A stretch of DNA of 52,830 bases from Flavobacteriales bacterium (GTDB lineage Bacteria; Bacteroidota; Bacteroidia; Flavobacteriales_G; JALEGO01): contig JAHDHZ010000014.1 of NCBI GenBank assembly GCA_020631045.1, forward strand, positions 1 through 52,830, in the 5' to 3' direction. The position numbers were made by a program, and so were the translations under genes. The notes under the pieces were generated by a model. That model had not been told where the DNA came from. It did not search any database and saw only the letters and a list, made by a program, of their open reading frames with translations. Numbering within the stretch: position 1 is the stretch's first letter; each line of letters starts with the position of its first letter. Shown in pieces: positions 1 through 9,381 of the stretch.

Positions 1-683
1 CCATCATGCAACCACTCATAATAATATGAAACATCATTTAAAGTAATTAAAACATTGTCTATACCCCAATGATCATAGGCATCACTAGTAGATGCATCTT
101 GAAACCAACGAATCGATACACTGTTGGTCATAGCTGCTGAATTCAAATCAAAACAGTAATTGTTCCACTCAGTTAGAGTAGCATCATATCCTCCATTAGG
201 GTCAAAGTAGTTTATCGTATTCCAATTTACGCCTCCATCAGTAGAGTACTGTAAATACACTCCTTCATCTGGCTCATCAGGACCTTCACAAGGTGAAGTA
301 CCTGCTTGAGTCGCAAATTTTAGATCAAAACAAATGCTTCCGCCGGGAGATAAATCAAAAGTTTGGGTCTCAAGCACTCTGGGTTGAGAAGAAAAATCAC
401 CCATCCAAAGATGTGCTGTGCCATCAGGACTAGGCCCGCAAGGATTCGTGTACATCGCAGCAGTTGTAGCAGCCCAGCCGTTACCAGGTTGATTGCCTGA
501 AGCATTAAAATCATTGTCTAATAAAGGTGTAGAAGAGGTTCCGAATGCAGAAAGTTCAACTTCTTGCCCACAATAAATTTCAGAGATATTAGAATTGGCT
601 ACTACTGTGCACTGAGTGATTGCCTGAGTTGAAATCAGAATCAAAATAGCGCAAATCAGATATGTTCTCACGTAATAAAACAT
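1..683 (-). CDS. Secreted protein with reelin-like/jelly-roll domain (3' end outside the window)
   Basis: The minus-strand frame is open from an ATG at 683 to base 1, so only the first 227 or so residues are seen. The N-terminus looks like a signal peptide (YLICAILILISTQAITQC). After it comes a beta-rich domain with SPGGSICFDLKFA, VYLQYSTDGGVNW and DHWGIDNVLITL. That set is typical of the reelin N-terminal-like or MAM-like domain found in secreted Bacteroidota proteins. The start codon shares one base with the stop of the upstream 140-aa gene (TGATG), so the two are probably co-transcribed and translationally coupled. A T9SS C-terminal domain would be expected beyond the window, but this is inference. 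Confidence 0.75.
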   Translation of the reverse strand, partial: MFYYVRTYLICAILILISTQAITQCTVVANSNISEIYCGQEVELSAFGTSSTPLLDNDFNASGNQPGNGWAATTAAMYTNPCGPSPDGTAHLWMGDFSSQPRVLETQTFDLSPGGSICFDLKFATQAGTSPCEGPDEPDEGVYLQYSTDGGVNWNTINYFDPNGGYDATLTEWNNYCFDLNSAAMTNSVSIRWFQDASTSDAYDHWGIDNVLITLNDVSYYYEWLHD

Positions 684-1105
684 CACTGAATAACAATATT
701 TTTAACCTTCAAATTTTGCAATTGAGACTTAGATCCCGGCAAGTTAATTTTTGAAACAACACTCAATCCTGAAGTTTTATCAAAACACACTCCAGTAATT
801 TGTTGTTGGGCAAGTATTTTATTCTCATAAACAGTTGTTTGCTCGTTCTGAAAACAACCAATACAATAGCTTTGATAGTCTAATTCTAACTGATGTTGCA
901 CAATAATTTCTTGTGAAGTTAAGTTCTCTATACTGAGTAAAAGGTTGGTTTGATTTTTTCCTTTAGAAGCATCTAAACATGAAGTTTCAATACTCGTAAT
1001 TTTAATTTGAGCATCTTCATAAACAACTTGTTGTGCCGAACAGTCTAGCACAAAGAGCGTAAAAACGATCGAAAAAACATAAAATAATGTGCGATTTTTG
1101 TTCAT
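683..1105 (-). CDS. Small exported protein of unknown function (140 aa)
   Basis: The first 24 residues form a clear signal peptide (YVFSIVFTLFVLDCSAQQ). The mature part of about 115 residues is beta-rich (QITGVCFDKTSG, VVSKINLPGSKSQLQNLKVKN) and has scattered cysteines (SCLD, YCIGCFQN, GVCFD). I do not recognise the family. It is joined by a one-base stop/start overlap to the truncated secreted protein downstream, so the pair probably acts together outside the inner membrane. It is preceded by 78 non-coding bases after murI. Confidence 0.65.
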   Translation of the reverse strand: MNKNRTLFYVFSIVFTLFVLDCSAQQVVYEDAQIKITSIETSCLDASKGKNQTNLLLSIENLTSQEIIVQHQLELDYQSYCIGCFQNEQTTVYENKILAQQQITGVCFDKTSGLSVVSKINLPGSKSQLQNLKVKNIVIQ

Positions 1106-1183
1106 CTCTTTTCGTTAATCGCTAAATATACGATAAATAAGATGAAAGATCTGAGATTTATTTAAAATATAATATGGTAGAAT

Positions 1184-1978
1184 TTAATCTAACCAAATAT
1201 TTTTCTTTTTCAAGGCAATTTCTTCAGTAAAAAACTGTGCTGCACTCTGCTGAAAAGAAGTTGTAAAATCAGAAACAAAGAACTGATCTTTTAAATTTTT
1301 TCTAGAAATTTTTGACTTATTAGCAAACTTTTTTTGAATATATTTTGCCACAATCAAAGCAGAATTAATCACTTGAACTCTTTGCTTATAATAAGATTTA
1401 ATGGTTTGTTCAATTAAGGGGTAATGCGTACAGCCTAAAACAATAGCTTGAATATCTTTCAATTCTTTTTTGCTCAAATAAGCGTGAATGATGGTTTTAC
1501 TGATGTTATTGTTGTAATATCCCTCTTCAATCATAGGGGCTAAAAGTGGAGTTGCTAAGCTTTTTACAGTCAAGGCTTTGTTTAACGCTTTAATTTTTCG
1601 TGGATATACTCGAGACTGAATGGTGCCTTTTGTTGCAATTACACCAATGGTTTGGTTTGAAAAATGGCTTGCAACATATTCAGCGATCGGATCAATCACA
1701 TTAACAATAGGTATATCTAAATGCTTTTCTAATTTCTTATAAGCATAAGCTGAAGCTGTATTACAAGCAATTACAATACAATCACATTTTTTTGAGGCTA
1801 AAAACTCCCCAATCTTAATACAATAAGAAACGATAGCCTCTTTTGATTTATCACCATAAGGCAAATGCAAAGTATCTCCGAAATAAATAATCTGAGCTGA
1901 GGCAATCTGAGCTTTAATTTGTTTTGCTACCGTTAAACCTCCGATACCTGAATCAAAAACACCTATTCGAATTGACAT
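1184..1978 (-). CDS. murI: Glutamate racemase
   Basis: This cytoplasmic enzyme interconverts L- and D-glutamate without a cofactor and supplies D-Glu for peptidoglycan. At 264 aa it has the usual family length. The N-terminal VFDSGIGGLTV, the first catalytic cysteine in ACNTASAYAYKKL (residue about 73) and the second in LGCTHYPLIEQT (residue about 184) are all present, as is IYFGDTLHLPYG. It follows the ompH genes on the same strand, but a strong terminator-like hairpin at 1993-2021 separates them, so it may have its own promoter. Confidence 0.95.
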   Translation of the reverse strand: MSIRIGVFDSGIGGLTVAKQIKAQIASAQIIYFGDTLHLPYGDKSKEAIVSYCIKIGEFLASKKCDCIVIACNTASAYAYKKLEKHLDIPIVNVIDPIAEYVASHFSNQTIGVIATKGTIQSRVYPRKIKALNKALTVKSLATPLLAPMIEEGYYNNNISKTIIHAYLSKKELKDIQAIVLGCTHYPLIEQTIKSYYKQRVQVINSALIVAKYIQKKFANKSKISRKNLKDQFFVSDFTTSFQQSAAQFFTEEIALKKKNIWLD

Positions 1979-1992
1979 AGTACTAAAATAAA

Positions 1993-2021
1993 AAAAGCCC
2001 CCAAATGAGTTGGAGGCTTTT
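1993..2021 (-). terminator. Rho-independent terminator after the second ompH gene
   Basis: The stem pairs AAAAGCC-C-CCAA with TTGG-A-GGCTTTT around a five-base loop, with one internal mismatch. Read on the minus strand it is followed by a T-rich run. It lies directly downstream of the OmpH stop (2045) and just before the murI start (1978). Confidence 0.8.
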
Positions 2022-2044
2022 CTAAATTTTTCTGACTTATAAAC

Positions 2045-2539
2045 TTACAAGCCCAGCGATTTTTTAACGATTGGAAGAATATCATCACCCTCAGGAGCGT
2101 GAATCAAAATTCCTGAAGCAGTGTCAAACACGTGGGTATAACCAGCTTTTTTTGCAGCTTCTTTTACAGCTTCTCTTGCCTTTTGCAAAATGGGCTCAAG
2201 TAAAGCAGCTTCTTTCTTTTGAAGCTCAACTTGTGCACTCTCTTGAAAGGTCTTAATTCTTGACTCTAAATCAGTCAATTCTTTCACCTTAGTGTCTTTC
2301 ATTAAATCAGACATAGTCGCCTGACCATTTTGAAATTCAGAAAGCTTTCCTTGATACTCAGTAGTCATAGTCTGAAGTTGTTTTTGTAACGCTTCAGCTT
2401 CTTTTTGAAGGTCACCTTCAGCCGTCTTACGCTCAGGCATTAAAGCTAATAGATCTCCTGAATTGATGTATCCGATTTTTTGAGCAAAAGTGCCCAAAGA
2501 AAGTATCGCTGCAAAGGCTAATAATGTAAGTTTTTTCAT
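2045..2539 (-). CDS. OmpH/Skp-family periplasmic chaperone (second of a tandem pair)
   Basis: Skp-type chaperones hold unfolded outer-membrane proteins in the periplasm and pass them to the BAM machinery. The protein (164 aa) has a signal peptide (LTLLAFAAILSLGTFAQ), the family start KIGYINSGDLLALMPE, a long charged helical coiled coil (about residues 35-115) and the typical C-terminal sheet (AGYTHVFDTASGILIHAPEGDDIL). It is a diverged paralogue of the gene just upstream, 34 bases away. Their position behind the PorV/PorU-type genes fits a role in assembling outer-membrane and T9SS proteins. This is inferred from context. Confidence 0.9.
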   Translation of the reverse strand: MKKLTLLAFAAILSLGTFAQKIGYINSGDLLALMPERKTAEGDLQKEAEALQKQLQTMTTEYQGKLSEFQNGQATMSDLMKDTKVKELTDLESRIKTFQESAQVELQKKEAALLEPILQKAREAVKEAAKKAGYTHVFDTASGILIHAPEGDDILPIVKKSLGL

Positions 2540-2573
2540 CTTATAAATTTTAATGAGCCAAATATATTAAAAA

Positions 2574-3089
2574 CTATTTCAACTTGTAGCCTAATTTTCG
2601 AATCACCTGATCGCTCTTGTCATACTTTTGATCAGCAAACAAAATATTGCTCTCAGTAGATTTATCAAAAATCATAGATAGACCTTCAGCTTTTGCAATT
2701 GATTTTAGAGCTTCATAAATCTCTTCTTGAATGGGTTCTACCAATTGCTTTCTTTTCTTAAACAACTCACCATCAACACCAAATTTTTCTTTTTGAAAAT
2801 CTTTTACCGATCTTTCTTTTGAAATGATTTCTTCTTCTCTTTTCGCTTTCATCTCTTCAGTCAATAAAACCTGTTCGGCTTGATAAGCTTTGTATAGTTT
2901 ATCAATTTCTGAATACTTTGCCTCTATTTGTTCTTGCCATCTCACCGATAGATCATCTAAAGCTTTCTGCGCTTCAGTATACGAAGGGATTTGGCTTAAA
3001 ATATATTCAGAATCTACATAAGCAAAACGCTGTGCGAGAAGTGAACTTGAAAAAATAAATCCTAAAACGAGTAATTTAATTGCTTTCAT
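2574..3089 (-). CDS. OmpH/Skp-family periplasmic chaperone (first of a tandem pair)
   Basis: The protein is 171 aa. The signal peptide (AIKLLVLGFIFSSSLLAQ) is followed by RFAYVDSEYILSQIPSYTEAQK, the classic OmpH beginning. A charged coiled coil spans about residues 45-130, and the C-terminal sheet contains GLSMIFDKSTESNILFAD. It is the longer paralogue of the downstream OmpH. Duplicated ompH genes are common in Bacteroidota. It starts 41 bases after the stop of the large C25 peptidase, so read-through from the porV2-porU2 transcript is possible. Confidence 0.9.
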   Translation of the reverse strand: MKAIKLLVLGFIFSSSLLAQRFAYVDSEYILSQIPSYTEAQKALDDLSVRWQEQIEAKYSEIDKLYKAYQAEQVLLTEEMKAKREEEIISKERSVKDFQKEKFGVDGELFKKRKQLVEPIQEEIYEALKSIAKAEGLSMIFDKSTESNILFADQKYDKSDQVIRKLGYKLK

Positions 3090-3130
3090 AAGGTTTGTTT
3101 GTTAACTGCTAAACAAATTTAATGCCAAAC

Positions 3131-6100
3131 TTATCTCATCAAATACATCTTTCCAAAAGACTTGTGAAAAAATTGATCAGCATTACTTGCTCTATTCTTG
3201 ATGTTTTCTCCGTTAATACTTGTAATCACTCTGTATAAATACACGCCATTGGCCAATCGATCACCGTAGCGATCAGTGCCATCCCATGCAAAATCAGTAA
3301 TATTTCTACCAATGCGCAAAGCACCTAATTCTTCTTTAGTGATTTCTCTAACCAACTTACCTGTAGCACTTAAAATTTGAATCTTAAAGACCTCAGGAAT
3401 TTCTGAACCCGTTAAAGTAAATACAAACTGAGTTTTTGTGGTAAAAGGGTTCGGATAGTTCATCACCTGAGTAATGCTTGACTCTAAGATGACCTCAAAA
3501 GATATTTCATAAGCCACTTTTCCTGATTTATTTCCTGACTTATCCCACCCTTGCACTGACAGAGTGTAAATTCCGTCTTCAGAAAGATTTGGAATCAGCT
3601 GAATATCAAACACATTATTTTGAGTTGAAGCTAAATTATAATCAATGGCATAATTTTGAGAAGTATTGCTAAAGTAAATAGGCATTACTGTTCCGTTTGG
3701 ATAGGTAAGGCTCATTTGAAAATTGGCCGTATCTTCAATCTCATCTAAAGCCAAAAAGGTGTTCTCATCTTTTAAAGAAATGTCAATTTTAGGGCGCGGA
3801 GAAACAATTTCACCATCAATGATGTGCATTCCATCAAAAGTCACATCTAAGATCGGATTGGCGCGATCTTCTCGTACGAAAAACGGAATACTCAATAAAT
3901 TATTAAAGTGCTCTTGCTCAATCTGCCAGAGCGAATCTTGCGGGTTCACCTCAACAAATAATTGATTGAGCCCACTGATGTTTTGGGTGGATATAACTAC
4001 CGTATCAAAGAGGTTTTCTCCTACCAACAAAGGCGCTTGCAAAGCATAAGGCACATCAAAGTTACCTGAGGCATTTGACACAATCTTATAACTTACACGT
4101 AACGAATCAAAATCAACCTCTGCGATGTTTTGAATTAAAACTGCAAATCTTAAACTATCTCCTTGGTTCAAGGTGTCTTTTTCAAGATAAAATCCACCCG
4201 AAAAATCAATGGCTGCTTCTGGGGCGGCATCAAAGAGTACGTGCCAACTGTCATTTTGAGCAGGATAATTAAATTGATCGTCTTTTAAATTTACGCGCAA
4301 CTTGATGTATGGATGTTGATCTGCGTTTACAATGCCAGAAATATCTGTGTCTATGGCACTGTAAGCTGTTAATTGGTGTAATACTTGATTGTTTTCAGAT
4401 AAAATTTGAAGCTCCACTGAATCACTCATCACACCTTCAGTGCTCGGATAATTATAACTTAAGCTATGCCATTTTTGAGCAGGCCCTATCAAGGTTGAAG
4501 TGATCGATCCTTGATCGTCTAGCCCGCGCATGGCTGTGTTTAAAACCAAGGTGGTATCCATTTTACTGCCAGCCAATTCTATGGTAGTTGAAGGATCGCC
4601 CACTTTAGTGAAAAAGATCCAAGGATATCCGTCAGGTAAGGTATCTAAAGCAAATGATCCTAAGTTATTCAGCGCTGCTTTAATGCCTGAATTTTGAATG
4701 TTTGCATCGCTTTGATACGCAGGGCGCTGAACAGTATAAATCAACAAATAGTGCCCGTTGGGAATTTTGTTGTTAAGCATAGAGGCCATAGAATCCATTT
4801 GCTCTGCACTTGGAGTCATGAAATTAAAGTACTGAGTGGTATGTGCAGGGTGAGATTGACCAGGGCTGGCATAATTACAGTTATTTAAGTTGGGCTCATC
4901 AAGGTTGTTGCCATTACCAAAATCATTTTGCGGGTAATTAACTGTGTCACCATTGTCTAAAATATCGGCTACATACCAAGGCTCTAAAGTTACAGGGTCA
5001 ATCACTGAAACTAAAAATGCCTTTGCACCCCATCCACAAGTGCTTTGACCTTGTCGAACACCGTTGATTTTATATTCAGTAGCACTGAAGTCTGCTTTGG
5101 TCCATTGATTGCCCACAAGATTAACAAACAAACTTGCCCCAGTGGTATCAAAACTAATTTCTTTTGATTGCCTGATGTAGTTTAGCCCGTTAAACTGATC
5201 GTTTTTGAATTGAAAGAAATGATCTTGACCCCAGCCATTTTTCTGATTGATGTATTGAAAAGAACGCTCTCTATAAATCACCGAATCAGGATCAGGGTGT
5301 GTGGCTGCACAACGCCAAAAATACACGATGCTATCACCTGTAATGGGTAGGTTTGGTGTAAAGGCTACTACTCCACCCTCAGATGAAACAATTTGTTGTT
5401 GCAACAAGGAGCTGTTGAATAAATCTGTCGTGTCAATTTGAAAGATATAGTCTCTTAAAGGCGCCATAGGATCAGCTGTAGATGCTTTTAAAGTCACACC
5501 AACAGAATCAATCACTGCATAATTAGATGGGTAAACCGGAACCAAATCATTAGAGGTAATTGAAAGACTGGGTATGTCTGACACCTCAATTTTATTGTTA
5601 AACTCTGAACGCTCTTGAATAAATCCAGAAGGATCAATGTGAATTTCAAATTGATTGTTGCCTACTCCACTTTCAGGATTGACCGCAAAAGTGAAATGTA
5701 AGGTGTCAGAATATACAATGCGATCAATACCAAAATTGTGAAGCGTGTCTGTTCCGTCAGGAAAAAACCTTCTTACTGAGATTTGCAATAGATCACTGGT
5801 ATCAATCTTACCAATATTGTGAGCGACTACATGCATTTGAAAACTATCCATGGCCGTTGAAATGTTTTCAGGGGTATACCACACTTTTGCAGGCTCAATC
5901 AGGGCATAATCAACTTGGGTATTTTTGGTCATGCACATTGAAGGATCGCCGTGATAGACCGCTTCAAATGCCGTTGCTCTCAATGAATTATGAGAAGGGT
6001 TTTCTAAAACCAACTGTTTAGAAGCTTCTTGCAAGGCAAGGCCTACGGGTTTACCATAATGTTTACTTGTCAAGTTTTGATAAAAAGGCACACTTAAACT

Positions 6101-8239
6101 GTTTAAATATATGCCAATCCCTTGATCGGCTTGAGCGATAAAGGCAATGGCTCCCTTGTTTGGAGTAAGTACAAAATCTTCACTCAAACTACCACTACCT
6201 ATTTGGCTAATGTCTCCTGATAAACATCCATTTGAGAGTAAAAAGAAGTATTTATCTTGGTTGTTATAACTCGCTGCATTGTCAATAGCAATATCAAAAC
6301 TTCCGGCTGAAGAATGTCCGAAAAAGCTTAAAAAAGCTGCTCCGTTATTGATGATGGTTTTGATTGAGTCAGAGAGGTTAAAATCTATGGGATCAGCTGT
6401 AGATTTATAAAAAGAGCGCACATTAGCTCCATAGCATGTATCAGAAATAATAGAAGCATAATTTTCTAGATAATTTCTGAATTGGGCTTGCTCAGAAGTA
6501 TCTCCTCCACCCCCAAAATGCAATACATTTTTATGCCATAATTCTTCAGAAATATTACCTGGAGCCTGATAATCTGAAAGTGCCAACTCGTGTGCCATAA
6601 CCTTATCTAAATAATCAAGCACCTCAGCATTGCTTTGAGCGGCCAATCTACCTACCGGAATTTCTGGTACATTGGGTGTGCCTGCTAAGCCTTCAACAAA
6701 ATTGAAATCATTGGCTGGCCAACTGTAAGAGGGTACTAAATTTTGAGCTCTAAACGTGTTGTTTTTTCTAAAAGACTGCCCCTCATCCATAATCGCTTTA
6801 CCCAATAGAAAGAGGTGCTTGGGTTTAGAAGGCCAAAGATTGTACAGCTTTCTACAAAGATTCTTAATGCCTATAGCATGAGAGGGCACTCCACTGGCGA
6901 ATTGATCAGATAACTCATCAATGTAGAACACAAAAGCATTGTGGCCAGAAGTATTTTTATAATCTGCATACTCTAACGCGCTTGTGCTTAATTTCTTGTT
7001 GGTCACAATTAAAAACCCTGAATCAGGAGTAAGCAAACCATAATCAACAAACTGACCACTTTCAGTAACGTGATCTATTGCGCTGACAGCAGTATAATTT
7101 GCATCAGTAGTTAAATAACATATTTTATTAGACTGATTGGTAGAAGCAGGCACAACCACCTCAATGTTTGAGCTATTTAAATTCACTGCAATTCGATAAC
7201 CATCTGTAAGATCATACAAATAAGTAGTTGTTGCATTTGAAAAGCCTGAAATGTTTAAATGATAATCATTAGATGCATTGTTTTCAAGAGTAAAAAGTTG
7301 ATTGGTTGTGTTTACAGGTAAACTAAAACTAGCAGGGTAATCTAAAGCAGCATAAGCCACCACAATGTACCCTCTTTTACCGTCATTGTCTTCAAGCACA
7401 TCAAAATTGAGTTGTTGAGTAGCAGCTGAAAGCCCTGAAATAGTGTCGTGCACCACAACATTAGCACTTGCAAAAATGGTAGAATCAAAAATTGTGTTTG
7501 CATTGAGCTGCACATTCACATGCTTTGAAGCCTCATTTCTACCTTTGATAAAATAATCTAAATAAGCGCTGGGGGCACCTGGGCCAGAGTATATGTTTGG
7601 AGTATTAAAATTCACTGAAAGCACCCCTGAAATTTCTCTATACAAATTTGAAAACCATCCTTCACCTAAGGTATAATTCGGGTCTTTCTTGGTATTGGTT
7701 GTTCCGGCATAATACCTATTGTTAAAAAAGGTTACATCACTCTCCCAATAATAAGGTTCTAGCAACCCATTGTTGATGGGGTCAGAGTTTATGGTGATCA
7801 AACGCTTGTTACTCGTTGAATTGTTAAGACTTAAAAAATAGTAAATCGTATCAGAAAATAAACTGTAATAAGGGTTTGATTGTTGTGCTCTTGATCCATA
7901 TAAAGTAGTGTCGAGCCATCCATCATTTTTTTGGGCGTAAAACTCAATGTAATCAGTAGGGTCAAAAGAGCCATCTGCTTCTCCTTCAATGTGAATGGCC
8001 AATTGCTCACCCTTGCCAAAGATTTGAATGTTTTGAGGATTAATCAGATCAATGTCGTGCTGACCAAGTGCTATAAATGCCGCTTGCAAAGTTGTGTAAT
8101 CAATGCGATGCATGCCGTTGTTGGTGATGGCAAACTTATAATAATACTGATCGTAATTGATCCATTGATCACCGTAGTTTTGTGCCCACAAAACAGAGAG
8201 TGTACAAACACAAAAAACAGTATAAATCAGTTTACGCAT
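3131..8239 (-). CDS. T9SS-associated C25 (gingipain-like) peptidase, PorU2-like, 1702 aa
   Basis: PorU is the outer-membrane sortase of the type IX secretion system. It cuts the C-terminal domain from cargo and attaches the cargo to lipopolysaccharide. This protein has a signal peptide (LIYTVFCVCTLSVLWAQ), a gingipain-like C25 domain in which the catalytic His is in FLSFFGHSSAGSF (residue about 642) and the Cys in LLSNGCLSGD (about 672), then long CARDB/Ig-like stretches and a FlgD-like C-terminal domain (MNYPNPF ... FAWDGTDRYGDRLANGVYLYRV). It is much longer than classical PorU (about 1100-1300 aa) and lies directly behind a PorV-type gene, the arrangement of the long PorU2 form. I chose the ATG at 8239 over the GTG one codon upstream. 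The canonical porU is probably elsewhere in the genome. Confidence 0.85.
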   Translation of the reverse strand: MRKLIYTVFCVCTLSVLWAQNYGDQWINYDQYYYKFAITNNGMHRIDYTTLQAAFIALGQHDIDLINPQNIQIFGKGEQLAIHIEGEADGSFDPTDYIEFYAQKNDGWLDTTLYGSRAQQSNPYYSLFSDTIYYFLSLNNSTSNKRLITINSDPINNGLLEPYYWESDVTFFNNRYYAGTTNTKKDPNYTLGEGWFSNLYREISGVLSVNFNTPNIYSGPGAPSAYLDYFIKGRNEASKHVNVQLNANTIFDSTIFASANVVVHDTISGLSAATQQLNFDVLEDNDGKRGYIVVAYAALDYPASFSLPVNTTNQLFTLENNASNDYHLNISGFSNATTTYLYDLTDGYRIAVNLNSSNIEVVVPASTNQSNKICYLTTDANYTAVSAIDHVTESGQFVDYGLLTPDSGFLIVTNKKLSTSALEYADYKNTSGHNAFVFYIDELSDQFASGVPSHAIGIKNLCRKLYNLWPSKPKHLFLLGKAIMDEGQSFRKNNTFRAQNLVPSYSWPANDFNFVEGLAGTPNVPEIPVGRLAAQSNAEVLDYLDKVMAHELALSDYQAPGNISEELWHKNVLHFGGGGDTSEQAQFRNYLENYASIISDTCYGANVRSFYKSTADPIDFNLSDSIKTIINNGAAFLSFFGHSSAGSFDIAIDNAASYNNQDKYFFLLSNGCLSGDISQIGSGSLSEDFVLTPNKGAIAFIAQADQGIGIYLNSLSVPFYQNLTSKHYGKPVGLALQEASKQLVLENPSHNSLRATAFEAVYHGDPSMCMTKNTQVDYALIEPAKVWYTPENISTAMDSFQMHVVAHNIGKIDTSDLLQISVRRFFPDGTDTLHNFGIDRIVYSDTLHFTFAVNPESGVGNNQFEIHIDPSGFIQERSEFNNKIEVSDIPSLSITSNDLVPVYPSNYAVIDSVGVTLKASTADPMAPLRDYIFQIDTTDLFNSSLLQQQIVSSEGGVVAFTPNLPITGDSIVYFWRCAATHPDPDSVIYRERSFQYINQKNGWGQDHFFQFKNDQFNGLNYIRQSKEISFDTTGASLFVNLVGNQWTKADFSATEYKINGVRQGQSTCGWGAKAFLVSVIDPVTLEPWYVADILDNGDTVNYPQNDFGNGNNLDEPNLNNCNYASPGQSHPAHTTQYFNFMTPSAEQMDSMASMLNNKIPNGHYLLIYTVQRPAYQSDANIQNSGIKAALNNLGSFALDTLPDGYPWIFFTKVGDPSTTIELAGSKMDTTLVLNTAMRGLDDQGSITSTLIGPAQKWHSLSYNYPSTEGVMSDSVELQILSENNQVLHQLTAYSAIDTDISGIVNADQHPYIKLRVNLKDDQFNYPAQNDSWHVLFDAAPEAAIDFSGGFYLEKDTLNQGDSLRFAVLIQNIAEVDFDSLRVSYKIVSNASGNFDVPYALQAPLLVGENLFDTVVISTQNISGLNQLFVEVNPQDSLWQIEQEHFNNLLSIPFFVREDRANPILDVTFDGMHIIDGEIVSPRPKIDISLKDENTFLALDEIEDTANFQMSLTYPNGTVMPIYFSNTSQNYAIDYNLASTQNNVFDIQLIPNLSEDGIYTLSVQGWDKSGNKSGKVAYEISFEVILESSITQVMNYPNPFTTKTQFVFTLTGSEIPEVFKIQILSATGKLVREITKEELGALRIGRNITDFAWDGTDRYGDRLANGVYLYRVITSINGENIKNRASNADQFFHKSFGKMYLMR

Positions 8240-8242
8240 CAC

Positions 8243-9310
8243 TTATTTATTGATCATGAGTTTTAATGAGAATACGTGTGAATACAACCCAGCAGAAGCA
8301 TCGCCAATATCGGTTAAAGCATAATCAATCATGACTTTTTGAATTTTAACACCAATTCCTAAATTGGGTTGTACGGTCATAAACTCACGTGATCCTAAAT
8401 CGTTCAATTCTCTTTGCAAATTACCCAATCCACCCCTTAAAAAAACCAAATCTTTATACCCCAATTCAAAGCCAAAGTGCGGATCAACACTCACAGGGTC
8501 ACCTTGAATCAATACATTTCTTTTGCCATCTGTGGTCAAATCAATATTTATTTCTGTTAGTAAGTTGAGTTTTTCATTGAGCTTAAAATCACGACCCACC
8601 GCTAAAATAATTCTTGGCAAGGTAATTTCGGTCGATGCGGTAGGAATTTCATTACCTGTAATGGCAAATACCTCTTGGGTACGGTCATTTAGATCGTAAG
8701 ACCAAGCATTCACAGTTGTTGTAATGTCTCTTGCCAACACTCCAAAACGCCACTTATTTATACTGTATTGAGCCCCCAGATCAATTCCAAAACCCCAAGC
8801 GTTGGCAAAATCTCCGACAGTTCTGTGCACAATTTTTGCACTTGCTCCGATGTTTAACCCTTGAGCAAACAGATTTTTTCTGGCATAAGAGATGATAAAA
8901 GCATAATCAACTGCTGAGAAAGAGGTGACATTGTCGTAATTAATGCTACCATCTGGCTCAATCAATTCAATGGTATTAGGAATGTCATCTATTCCAAAAC
9001 GAATCATACTCAAACCCAAGGCAGAAGAAGAATCGATGCGCAACGCTCCACCCAAATAATCAAATTTTGCAATGCCCGCAAAATATTCAGCATGCATGGC
9101 TCCAATTTCTTTGTCTTTTACATGAACAAGACCTGAGGGATTCCAATACGAAGCGGTTAAATCATTGGCAGTAGCCACCACAGAATTTGAACGCCCCATA
9201 GCTTGTGCACCAATACCAATTGATAGAAATTCATTACTAAATTTCGGAGCTTGACCTTGAAGGTTTAAAGCAAGTAAAAACACCGAAAAACACGAAAGCA
9301 GACTTCTCAT
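8243..9310 (-). CDS. PorV-family outer-membrane protein (PorV2-like) of the type IX secretion system
   Basis: PorV is a FadL-like beta-barrel that shuttles T9SS cargo from the translocon to the PorU sortase. The protein is 355 aa, with a signal peptide (LSCFSVFLLALNLQGQ) and the family signature FLSIGIGAQAMGRSNSVVATANDLTASYWNPSGL. Alternating beta-strands continue to a barrel-closing end (GLYSHVFSLKLMINK). The motif DVTA.YWNP-like start and HAEYFAGIAKFDY fit the PorV2 subgroup rather than classical PorV, a distinction I make from memory of the families. Three bases separate its stop from the ATG of the C25 peptidase, so the two form one operon. Confidence 0.85.
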   Translation of the reverse strand: MRSLLSCFSVFLLALNLQGQAPKFSNEFLSIGIGAQAMGRSNSVVATANDLTASYWNPSGLVHVKDKEIGAMHAEYFAGIAKFDYLGGALRIDSSSALGLSMIRFGIDDIPNTIELIEPDGSINYDNVTSFSAVDYAFIISYARKNLFAQGLNIGASAKIVHRTVGDFANAWGFGIDLGAQYSINKWRFGVLARDITTTVNAWSYDLNDRTQEVFAITGNEIPTASTEITLPRIILAVGRDFKLNEKLNLLTEINIDLTTDGKRNVLIQGDPVSVDPHFGFELGYKDLVFLRGGLGNLQRELNDLGSREFMTVQPNLGIGVKIQKVMIDYALTDIGDASAGLYSHVFSLKLMINK

Positions 9311-9381
9311 TGTATGAAAGTTAAGTTTTTATTTTAAGATAACTCTAAAAATTATTTTAAATTGTGTGGCAAACTCAGATT

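Noticed and set aside
7931-8266. A 111-codon plus-strand ORF
   Set aside because: It lies antisense inside the C25 peptidase and PorV genes, which have clear homology; its translation looks like no known protein.
9364-9381. Start of pssA at the upstream GTG
   Set aside because: It would add six residues before the conserved MNPRSFLPN start; the ATG at 9382 fits the family better.
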